Assembly (NCBI GenBank): GCA_964463325.1
Contig: CAYXBY010000018.1
Location: 1 to 27,793 of the forward strand
Length of the DNA: 27,793 nucleotides
Source: UMGS1002 sp964463325
GTDB lineage: Bacteria > Bacillota > Clostridia > Oscillospirales > CAG-272
Reading direction: 5' to 3'
This document shows positions 22,064 through 27,793 of this stretch, piece after piece. The position numbers were made by a program, and so were the translations under genes. The notes beneath the pieces are model-generated. The model saw nothing but the letters and a program-made list of their open reading frames with translations. It was not told the origin of the DNA and did not search any database. Positions within the stretch are counted from its first letter, which is position 1. Each line of letters begins with the position of its first letter.

Positions 22064-23029
22064 TCAGGCGCGGCCGTTGGAGCCCAGCACCTCGACGATC
22101 TTGTGCGTGACCATCTTTTTGACCTCGTCACGAGCCACGGACAGGTAGCCGCGCGGATCGAAGACGGAGGGATCGTCGTGGAAGACTCTGCGGATAGCCG
22201 CGGTCATAGCCAGGCGGATATCGGAGTCGATGTTGATCTTGCAGACTGCCAGCTGAGCGGCGTGACGCAGCTCGTCCTCGGGGATACCGATAGCATCGGG
22301 CATTTTGCCACCGAGCGAGTTGATCTCCTTGACGTATTCCTGCGGGACGGAGGAAGCACCGTGCAGAACGATCGGGAAGCCGGGCAGTCTCTTGGAGATC
22401 TCCTCGAGAATGTCGAAGCGAAGCGGAGGCGGAACGAGAATGCCGTCCGCGTTGCGGGTGCACTGTGCGGGGGTGAACTTGTATGCGCCGTGCGAGGTGC
22501 CGATAGCGATGGCCAGCGAGTCAACGCCGGTCTTTGTCACAAATTCCTCGACCTCCTCAGGGCGGGTGTAGGTGGAATCCTCAGCGGAAACATTGACGTC
22601 GTCCTCGATGCCGGCCAGCTTGCCCAGCTCGCCCTCGACGACCACGCCGTGTGCGTGTGCATATTCGACGACCTTCTTGGTGAGGGCGATATTGTCCTCG
22701 AAGGAATGCTTGGAGCCGTCGATCATAACGGAGGTAAAGCCGCCGTCGATGCAGGATTTGCAGATATCAAAATCTGCGCCGTGGTCAAGATGCAGTGCGA
22801 AATCGACACCGCTGTCCTCGGCGGCAGCGCGTGCCAGACCCATAAGGTAAGCATGCTTAGCGTACTTGCGTGCGCCGGCAGACACCTGAAGTATCACAGG
22901 GGACTTCTGCTCAGCAGCTGCCTCGGTGATAGCCTGGATTATCTCCATGTTGTTAATGTTGAAGGCGCCCACGGCGTATCCGCCGGCGTAAGCCTTCTTG
23001 AACATCTCGGTCGTTGTTACGAGTGCCAT
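22064..23029 (-). CDS. fba: class II fructose-1,6-bisphosphate aldolase
   Basis: A 321-residue zinc-dependent aldolase cleaving fructose-1,6-bisphosphate in glycolysis. D82 and H83 lie in ALHLDHGADF, where D82 is catalytic and H83 a zinc ligand. Other blocks are VVEGELGKLAGIEDDV, AIGTSHGAYKF with a zinc-ligand His, and VLHGASSVP in place of the commoner VLHGGSG. The late VCKINIDSDIRLA contains the substrate-binding NIDSD. ATG 23029 (AAAGGAG 7 nt upstream) is preferred over the in-frame ATG at 23053. Codon use is strongly biased, as expected for an abundant enzyme. It is monocistronic, with a promoter at 23069-23097 and its own terminator. Confidence 0.95.
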   Translation of the reverse strand: MALVTTTEMFKKAYAGGYAVGAFNINNMEIIQAITEAAAEQKSPVILQVSAGARKYAKHAYLMGLARAAAEDSGVDFALHLDHGADFDICKSCIDGGFTSVMIDGSKHSFEDNIALTKKVVEYAHAHGVVVEGELGKLAGIEDDVNVSAEDSTYTRPEEVEEFVTKTGVDSLAIAIGTSHGAYKFTPAQCTRNADGILVPPPLRFDILEEISKRLPGFPIVLHGASSVPQEYVKEINSLGGKMPDAIGIPEDELRHAAQLAVCKINIDSDIRLAMTAAIRRVFHDDPSVFDPRGYLSVARDEVKKMVTHKIVEVLGSNGRA

Positions 23030-23068
23030 TTTGAATCTCCTTTTTGAATACAAAATTTATCACTCTAT

Positions 23069-23097
23069 ATTTTAATCGTTTTTGGCACAAAAATCAA
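23069..23097 (-). promoter_or_regulatory. putative fba promoter
   Basis: On the minus strand, TTGATT (23092-23097), a 17 bp spacer and TAAAAT (23069-23074), about 40 nt upstream of the start codon. Both hexamers are imperfect. Confidence 0.55.
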
Positions 23098-23205
23098 GGG
23101 GTTATTCAAAAAAAGCCGATATTGTTGTGAAAATATTGTCCAGCAGGCGGTATGGGGACGAAATGCGGCAGGCTGCACGACTTTTTGAGGCCAAGCCCGC
23201 AGCAC

Positions 23206-23236
23206 AAAAGGACAGGCAGCCAATGGCCGCCTGTCC
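23206..23236 (-). terminator. terminator of the 24852-23253 accessory operon
   Basis: On the minus strand GGACAGGC (23229-23236) pairs with GCCTGTCC (23210-23217), extended inward by GCC/GGC, and TTTTG follows. It lies 17 nt past the stop of the ORF at 23253. Confidence 0.85.
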
Positions 23237-23252
23237 GAGATCAGGTCGCAAA

Positions 23253-23693
23253 TCACTGCATATTCATAGTAAATGTCAGATATTTCGCCGGCACACGCAG
23301 CTGAAACTCATCGCCATTGATCACCAAAAGCAAATATACATCATTGCTCGTGGTCGGCGTGGCGGACACGTCATAGGCCTCAACAATGCCATCGCTCGTC
23401 AACACAATGCCGTACAGCGCCATGAGGTCATCATCCTTGCGTCCAAGATAGGAAAGATACCATGCCTCGCCATAGTCGGAATCGGGGTCAAGCTCAAGCA
23501 TCGCCTGCTTGTGTTCACTGACGTATTCCTCAAGCCCGGAGCTCTCAATTGTGCAAAGCAGCGCGCGAAAGTTGCCAAGACCTATTGCCTTGTGATCATA
23601 ATCCTTCGTGCTCATCAGCTCGGTGGCGTAAAGCAGCTCGCCGTTCGCGCATTCATAGCTGCGGACGTCCATTCGACGTCCCGTCATGCTCAT
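23253..23693 (-). CDS. hypothetical protein, probably 5'-truncated remnant
   Basis: An open frame of 146 codons with no recognised domain, mixed alpha/beta and acidic, and no signal peptide or good ribosome binding site. The coding look continues upstream of its first ATG in frame (DYGGEWYSSFEMSM) until a TAA at 23739-23741. Just beyond that, another frame reads RGYFTVSYGKAF. Restoring one T in the run at 23732-23735 would join them into YFTVSYGKAFSVDYGGEWYSS. This resembles MYHIAPQLSYDITYRGEWASS near the C-terminus of the lipoprotein encoded immediately upstream. I infer a frameshifted, N-terminally lost paralogue or duplicated domain. It retains a good terminator downstream (23206-23236). 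Whether any of it is translated is unclear. Confidence 0.5.
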   Translation of the reverse strand: MSMTGRRMDVRSYECANGELLYATELMSTKDYDHKAIGLGNFRALLCTIESSGLEEYVSEHKQAMLELDPDSDYGEAWYLSYLGRKDDDLMALYGIVLTSDGIVEAYDVSATPTTSNDVYLLLVINGDEFQLRVPAKYLTFTMNMQ

Positions 23694-23806
23694 CTCAAAC
23701 GATGAATACCATTCGCCGCCATAGTCGACCGAAAAGCTTTACCGTAGGAAACGGTAAAATATCCGCGGCTCGAGCATTGCCCGTGCGTTTGACATCCTAT
23801 TCAAAC

Positions 23807-24826
23807 TCATTGATCAGTAAGATACACCGCCGCATAGACCGGCGGCTGATAGACGCCCGTCTGATGCACGTCCTCGCCGCGTGAGGTCATGCTGCTCGCC
23901 CACTCGCCTCGATAGGTGATGTCGTAGCTCAGCTGAGGCGCGATGTGATACATTAAGATCGGCCTGCCTGCATCATCGAGCGAAGCCAAGCAGCTGCGTA
24001 TCTCCATGCCGATATATTCAACCTCGGCAAGCTTTTTCTCATCGTTACAGGAAAACGCGTGGTAAGCCTGCGCCAGCTTTTGATCAAGCATGCCGTTATA
24101 TTCATCGGTGTTGAAACTACAGCCGCTCACGGCCGCCTTCATCTCCGGGTCGGCCTGTGCTATCACCGATATGACAGTACCGTCGTCACAAAGCTGGACG
24201 GTCGAGCTGTCGGCTATCTTGGCACCGCACACCGTGTTATAAAATTCCACGCTGTAGTCCAGGCTGTCGTGTTGGACATCCACTTGAGAGTAATACGAGG
24301 CATCCATAAATTCACCGAGCGCAGTGCGCGCTGTCGCGATCAGCCTGTCCCGATCCACTGCGACGGCGCTCCTGTGTGCGGTGGCATCCAGTGGAAGCAT
24401 ATATCCTATAAGCTTGCCGCTCGCGCGATCTACGCGGAAGACAGTGTTATCGACGTTAGAGTAATACGTGTCATATCCGGCTCTGCGCATATATGGCTTC
24501 GAATACCTGCCAAACCTCACCGAATGCTCAACGCCGCGGAAGGTAAGAGTGCTTTTGGCATCTGAGGGAACGATCTCATTGCCGTCCAGCCGTGCCGCCG
24601 ATATCTTAGAGTGCAGGTCAGTGGCAAAAGCGGTATTTACTTCATATTCCATATCATTCAAAACAAGATCGTCTACCACAGGTATTTCGATAAAAATATC
24701 CCCAGCCTTGACCTGAGCAACAGCCTCGCCAATGTCATTTTTGGGGGCGGTGCCGCCCGGGGCGCAGGAGCTCAGCAAAAATGAGGCAAGTGTAAAAGAA
24801 AGCACAGTTACAAACAGTTTTTTCAT
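23807..24826 (-). CDS. hypothetical lipoprotein
   Basis: A 339-residue predicted lipoprotein: MKK start, hydrophobic core and lipobox LLSSC with Cys21, followed by APGGTAPKND. The mature part is not a family I can name. FRVDRASGKLIGYMLP followed by DRDRLIATARTALGEFMD has the look of PepSY-like or YcdB-like extracytoplasmic modules (beta strand with D-x-x-T/S-G-x-L/I, then an ALGEF helix), and the C-terminal part is beta-rich. ATG 24826 has a strong GTAGGAGG site 6 nt upstream and lies 25 nt after the caspase-like gene, so the two are co-transcribed. The C-terminal DITYRGEWASS segment recurs in the remnant ORF downstream. Confidence 0.75.
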   Translation of the reverse strand: MKKLFVTVLSFTLASFLLSSCAPGGTAPKNDIGEAVAQVKAGDIFIEIPVVDDLVLNDMEYEVNTAFATDLHSKISAARLDGNEIVPSDAKSTLTFRGVEHSVRFGRYSKPYMRRAGYDTYYSNVDNTVFRVDRASGKLIGYMLPLDATAHRSAVAVDRDRLIATARTALGEFMDASYYSQVDVQHDSLDYSVEFYNTVCGAKIADSSTVQLCDDGTVISVIAQADPEMKAAVSGCSFNTDEYNGMLDQKLAQAYHAFSCNDEKKLAEVEYIGMEIRSCLASLDDAGRPILMYHIAPQLSYDITYRGEWASSMTSRGEDVHQTGVYQPPVYAAVYLTDQ

Positions 24827-24851
24827 GTTCTACCTCCTACTTTCGTTATTA

Positions 24852-25919
24852 TCAGTTGTACAAGAAAAGTGTATTACTTTTTCTCATATCAGTGTCAACA
24901 AACTCATCGGAAATATCATTCAACGCAGAAGAGATTGCTGAAGTTGTGATTTCGCCATCATTGCAGAATGCCGATAAAGAAGCAAAAAATGCTTTGATCC
25001 ATCGGGTTGCATCCGCACAATTGATCGTCGTTTTGAAACCGATTACATTTTTGGCACCGTTTTTATATGTCGCCACAACGAGATTGTTTGCCGTCTCCCC
25101 TCCTGCGCCGCATAAGCAGCAACAATACAAGACCAAATCACTATTTGACAATTCCCTCATTTCTCCCGCGCCAATATCAGCGTTACTCATGATTGGTGAA
25201 TAAAGGTTTGAGTCACCAAATACTATCGTAGTTGCGGTTCCATGCCCGCGATAAACGAACACGTCAGAATTTTTCATGTATGCCGCAGCGTAACTGCCAT
25301 CCGAAATGCTAGTATAGGTACTTATGCCGGCAGTCGAATTGTATATTGATCTAATGCTATTTGCAACTGGAATAAAGTGCGAGGAGTGGTCATGTACCCC
25401 TGAAGAGCTTGATGGGATGCCTATCATAACCGCAATGTTTCTATTTCCTGTCACAATGGATATTGTTGCAGCGCCCGTAACGCTTGGATCAACGCTGCTA
25501 GTCACCCCTATGGTCACACTTCCCTCGCTAACCCCTGTCACATATCCAGCAGATGTTGTTGTAGCTGCTGAATAATTTGAGTAGTATGTTGCTCCTTGGT
25601 TAAGTGTTTCTGTGGAAAACACCCCTGCCACCAGCTGTGTGCTGCTGCCCACCTTGACAGCAGAATCCCCGTACACAATTATCCCCTCAAGCGATTCCAC
25701 CTCGGCATCGGTAAGTTTATCAAAGTACCAACGTTCAAGTGAGCTGCCGGAGTATTCGGCAGTATAGACATTGCCGGTACTTAAGTTTAACGCCATCGTG
25801 AGACTGGAATTCCCTTGATTTTGAACAACATAACCATACGGATTATCTTCATCCACAAATATTTTCCATCTGGCGTCATACACCACTGATGTCGCAACAA
25901 TGCCTATGGGATATATCAC
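24852..25919 (-). CDS. caspase-like (clan CD) cysteine peptidase with Big2 and lectin-like segments, probably 5'-truncated
   Basis: An open frame of 355 codons with three regions. Residues 1-70 (KIFVDEDNPYGYVVQNQGNSSLTMALNLSTGNVY...LERWYF) look like the end of a ricin-type beta-trefoil. Residues 83-157 form a bacterial Ig-like Big2 domain (DSAVKVGSSTQLVAGV...TGVSEGSVTIGVT). Residues 160-350 resemble a C25/caspase-like domain: a Rossmann start NIAVMIGIP, H226 in DVFVYRGHGT, the cysteine cluster C266-C270 after DLVLY, and KNGAKNVIGFKTTINCADATRWIKAFF. H226 and one of the cysteines would be the catalytic dyad. No signal peptide is present. The first available start is GTG 25919, with a stop codon 15 nt upstream in frame and no proper ribosome binding site. 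The base composition is clearly more AT-rich than the neighbours. I infer loss of the N-terminus, possibly after horizontal transfer. Confidence 0.68.
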   Translation of the reverse strand: MIYPIGIVATSVVYDARWKIFVDEDNPYGYVVQNQGNSSLTMALNLSTGNVYTAEYSGSSLERWYFDKLTDAEVESLEGIIVYGDSAVKVGSSTQLVAGVFSTETLNQGATYYSNYSAATTTSAGYVTGVSEGSVTIGVTSSVDPSVTGAATISIVTGNRNIAVMIGIPSSSSGVHDHSSHFIPVANSIRSIYNSTAGISTYTSISDGSYAAAYMKNSDVFVYRGHGTATTIVFGDSNLYSPIMSNADIGAGEMRELSNSDLVLYCCCLCGAGGETANNLVVATYKNGAKNVIGFKTTINCADATRWIKAFFASLSAFCNDGEITTSAISSALNDISDEFVDTDMRKSNTLFLYN

Positions 25920-25937
25920 CCTATCGGATGTATATTA

Positions 25938-25966
25938 ATTATACTATATTAATGTACTCTCGTCAA
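25938..25966 (-). promoter_or_regulatory. promoter-like sequence before the caspase-like gene
   Basis: On the minus strand, TTGACG (25961-25966), a 17 bp spacer and TATAAT (25938-25943). It would start transcription only about 12 nt before GTG 25919, leaving almost no leader, so it may be fortuitous in AT-rich DNA or drive near-leaderless mRNA. Confidence 0.5.
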
Positions 25967-26280
25967 GCAGCGCACACAAAAATCGTCATATCATACAAAT
26001 AATGAAAAATAATTTGTACATCTTACCGGGGTACAGCCGCCGGCGGCATCCCCGCCGAGGCTTTGTCGGACAGCGCACAAAGTGACACGTTTTATGCAAA
26101 TTGTCAATATACTTTGGCAATTATTTTAATAAAGGCCTATTTCAGGCTGGCAGCGTGCAGACACCTTGTATGATTCAAAAAGCCCTGAAACGACGCGCAT
26201 TTCATGGCTTTTTATGTAACGTATGATTTGAATATGTTTTTTCTTTACCTCGAGCCTTCAGGCCTCCCCATATAACGCGC
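25967..26280. other. AT-rich intergenic region without a gene
   Basis: No credible ORF on either strand. It holds a GC-rich imperfect hairpin around the perfect 12 bp palindrome GCCGCCGGCGGC (26036-26047, flanked by GGGG and CCCC), a weak ACAAAT/ATTTGT inverted repeat (25995-26017) and the terminator at 26177-26213. The rest is AT-rich with nothing recognised. It could be eroded DNA left by loss of the 5' part of the caspase-like gene. Confidence 0.6.
26177..26213. terminator. terminator of the FAD oxidoreductase gene
   Basis: AAAAAGCC (26177-26184) pairs with GGCTTTTT (26206-26213), continuing after one mismatch with TGAAA/TTTCA, around a 9 nt loop. On the minus strand the stem ends in the T-run TTTTT; the plus strand also ends in TTTTT. 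It lies about 68 nt past the stop codon at 26281. Confidence 0.82.
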
Positions 26281-27558
26281 TCACAAATGCGCAACCTCGT
26301 GGCCGTCGGTGCTGTGTATATCGACGGTGCGATCCTCGGGCACATAGCTGTCGGGGAAATGTATCATGACGTTGGCAGCCTCGAGGCGGGACTGAAGCGT
26401 GCGGATATCGACGTCAGACACGGCGCGGCCGGTCTCCAACGCCAGGCAGGCCGCCTCGCCCGTCGCCTGACCGGTCAGGATGGCCGGCGGGATGACGCGT
26501 ATGATATCCCAGCCGTAGCCGCTGGCTGAGGCGCTGCGCCCGGCGGTCAGCATATTGTCGTAGCCGCGGCGGGTGAGGGTGCGCAGGGGCACCTCAAAAA
26601 GGTAGTCGCGATGGTCGAAATCGTTTATGGCACAAACGGAATCGTCAAAATGGCGGTAGCAATCCTCGACGCGCAGCGTGTAGTCACCGTCGAGGCGGCA
26701 GGTGGTACGGAAATTAGGCATCATGGGCAGCATGGCGATGTCGCGGCTCAGTCTGTCGTCGCCGCGCACGCGCTCGAGCATGGCCAGCTGATTGCGGATC
26801 AGGTAATCCGAGACCTCATCGACCGTCAAGCCGCTCCAGCGCGGCATCTCGGGCGGCTGGCCGTCGCCGTAGAGGTTGATCGAGCCGCCGCGAACCGGCT
26901 TGAAGGCGTGGCGTATGTCTCCCGACTCAACTGCCTTCCGGCAGCTCTCGAGCGTTATGCGCTTGCCGCAGTAGGTATAAAAATTCTGACCCGGAATGGT
27001 CGGCATACCCGAGCGGCGGAGCAGATCGGCGTCACCGGTGGTGTCGATCAGCATGCGGCAGCCGTAGTATTCGAGGCCGGATTTGCTGTCGCAGATAACG
27101 CCACGGCAGTGAGTGCCGTCCATGTCGGGGTAGGCGGCAGAGCAGTCGAAGAGCAGGTCGATGCCGGCAGCGGTGACGGCCTCGGTCAGCTGTAAAGCAA
27201 ATATATAGGGCGAGAAGACGGTTCTGTAGCGTTTTTCCGTGGGCTCGGACGGCTCGCCTTGACGCCATTCGTCGTGCAGGTTGTCGTAGCCGTATTTGAT
27301 CGATTCACGCAGCCATTTTTCAGCAAGGCCGAAGATGATCTGCTTGCCACGACCGTTGCACATGGGAACGAACAGATTGACCAAACCGAGCGTTGCGAGA
27401 CCGCCGAGAATGTTTGATTTTTCGATGAGCAGCACACTGGCGCCGCGTGCTGCGGCCGAGACGGCGGCAGCGACGCCGGCAACACCGCCACCGGCCACTA
27501 TGACGTCATGCGACGCGCGGCGCGGGATATTTTTAGAAAATACAAATTCCTCTGACAT
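26281..27558 (-). CDS. FAD-dependent oxidoreductase (FAD_oxidored family)
   Basis: A 425-residue flavoprotein. The N-terminal dinucleotide-binding fold is DVIVAGGGVAGVAAAVSAAARG (GxGxxG near residue 23), with E46 in LLIEKS binding the ribose. GGLATLGLVNLFVP, the MLIDTTGDADLLRRSGMP block and the C-terminal GYDNMLTAGRSASAS...ATGEAACLAL complete the FAD-binding architecture of PF12831-type proteins. These are often annotated as putative FAD-dependent dehydrogenases acting on sugars or organic acids. Substrate unknown. No signal peptide. ATG 27558 has AAAGGG 8 nt upstream. It is monocistronic, with a perfect-hexamer promoter, a small palindrome at the start site and a strong terminator. Confidence 0.88.
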   Translation of the reverse strand: MSEEFVFSKNIPRRASHDVIVAGGGVAGVAAAVSAAARGASVLLIEKSNILGGLATLGLVNLFVPMCNGRGKQIIFGLAEKWLRESIKYGYDNLHDEWRQGEPSEPTEKRYRTVFSPYIFALQLTEAVTAAGIDLLFDCSAAYPDMDGTHCRGVICDSKSGLEYYGCRMLIDTTGDADLLRRSGMPTIPGQNFYTYCGKRITLESCRKAVESGDIRHAFKPVRGGSINLYGDGQPPEMPRWSGLTVDEVSDYLIRNQLAMLERVRGDDRLSRDIAMLPMMPNFRTTCRLDGDYTLRVEDCYRHFDDSVCAINDFDHRDYLFEVPLRTLTRRGYDNMLTAGRSASASGYGWDIIRVIPPAILTGQATGEAACLALETGRAVSDVDIRTLQSRLEAANVMIHFPDSYVPEDRTVDIHSTDGHEVAHL

Positions 27559-27607
27559 AGGATTGCCCTTTCGCTATATATTATTTGATGAATGCCCAAT
27601 ATGACAG

Positions 27608-27621
27608 ATATCACATGATAT
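27608..27621. promoter_or_regulatory. palindrome at the oxidoreductase promoter
   Basis: ATATCA-CA-TGATAT, perfect 6 bp arms. It abuts the -10 on its downstream side, over the predicted transcription start. The position suits a repressor operator; no cognate regulator is encoded in the window. Confidence 0.4.
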
Positions 27622-27649
27622 TATACGTCATTTTGCGGTGGCGTGTCAA
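27620..27649 (-). promoter_or_regulatory. promoter of the FAD oxidoreductase gene
   Basis: On the minus strand, TTGACA (27644-27649), an 18 bp spacer and TATAAT (27620-27625). Both hexamers are perfect. Leader of about 55 nt. Confidence 0.82.
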
Positions 27650-27699
27650 GTGGTGATCGAAAAAACATCAAAAAAAGTTAATAAAATGATAAGATAGTG

Positions 27700-27729
27700 T
27701 TGACTTTATAGTGAAGAATGTGGTATAAT
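27700..27729 (+). promoter_or_regulatory. promoter of tRNA-Leu
   Basis: On the plus strand, TTGACT (27700-27705), an 18 bp spacer and TATAAT (27724-27729), with an extended -10 TGG. The tRNA begins 12 nt after the -10. It is back to back with the oxidoreductase promoter. Confidence 0.82.
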
Positions 27730-27741
27730 TTGAAGCGTAGC

Positions 27742-27793
27742 GCCGGTGTGATGGAATTGGCAGACGTGCTGGACTCAAAATCCAGTGGTAGCG
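27742..27793 (+). tRNA. tRNA-Leu(CAA), 3' part beyond the window
   Basis: It starts with GCCGGTG, followed by a leucine-type D arm (GATGGAATTGGCAGAC). The anticodon arm is CTGGA-CTCAAAA-TCCAG with anticodon CAA, which reads UUG. After it begins the TGGTAGCG of a long class II variable arm. The sequence ends before the T arm, so only the 5' 52 nt are present. Confidence 0.93.

Noticed and set aside
26253..26267. GAGCC...GGCCTC hairpin just after the FAD oxidoreductase gene as terminator
   Set aside because: The arms pair imperfectly, and on the relevant strand the stem is followed by A-rich sequence. The hairpin with T-run at 26177-26213 is much better.
1..27793. CRISPR arrays, insertion sequences, integrases or rRNA genes
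   Set aside because: No regularly spaced direct repeats, transposase or integrase motifs, or rRNA-like sequence were found. The two dispersed copies of the structured repeat carry no protein gene.

Overview
This 27.8 kb window looks like a chromosomal segment of a Gram-positive, low-to-mid GC Clostridia, most likely an Oscillospirales-type gut anaerobe. The evidence is a sepF-yggT-ileS-lspA-pseudouridine synthase block, lipoproteins with Firmicutes-style lipoboxes, strong GGAGG ribosome binding sites, a BspA-like leucine-rich-repeat surface protein, and sigma-A type promoters with 17 bp spacers. The taxonomic call is an inference from gene content and style. Almost all genes lie on the minus strand; only dapA and a partial tRNA-Leu at the right edge are on the plus strand.

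Layout, left to right. Positions 1-164 hold one copy of a structured intergenic repeat, cut by the window edge. Next, on the minus strand, come a secreted LRR protein preceded by a 46-residue peptide gene (245-2533), and a three-gene operon of HTH regulator, polytopic membrane protein and DUF5131 protein (2690-4948), whose promoter carries two near-identical palindromic operators. A glycerophosphodiester phosphodiesterase follows (5091-5852), then an orphan BMP-type lipoprotein with a small membrane protein (6040-7842).

The core of the window is an apparent 11-gene operon read from 18863 down to 7971: GNAT acetyltransferase, miaA, HlyD-like adaptor, yggS, sepF, yggT, ileS, lspA, RluA-family pseudouridine synthase, HAD phosphatase, O-antigen-ligase-like protein. 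It is a rearranged version of the Firmicutes ylm/ileS/lspA cell-division locus, without ylmH or divIVA between yggT and ileS. It joins septum assembly, lipoprotein maturation, tRNA and rRNA modification and surface polymer synthesis.

To the right, queA (minus) and dapA (plus) are divergent, with face-to-face promoters sharing a small palindrome. dapA runs into a second copy of the structured repeat (21275-21502), which supplies its stop codon and appears to end transcription from both dapA and the convergent 114-residue ORF. Then come class II fructose-bisphosphate aldolase and an AT-richer accessory block (23253-25919). That block encodes a caspase-like (clan CD) peptidase with Big2 and lectin-like segments, a lipoprotein, and a remnant that resembles the lipoprotein's C-terminus. 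An FAD-dependent oxidoreductase (26281-27558) and the 5' part of tRNA-Leu(CAA) close the window.

The most interesting items are the structured repeat with a compensatory base change and dual-terminator placement, the probably N-terminally truncated caspase-like protein with its decayed neighbour, the peptide gene ahead of the LRR protein, and the paired operators of the HTH operon.
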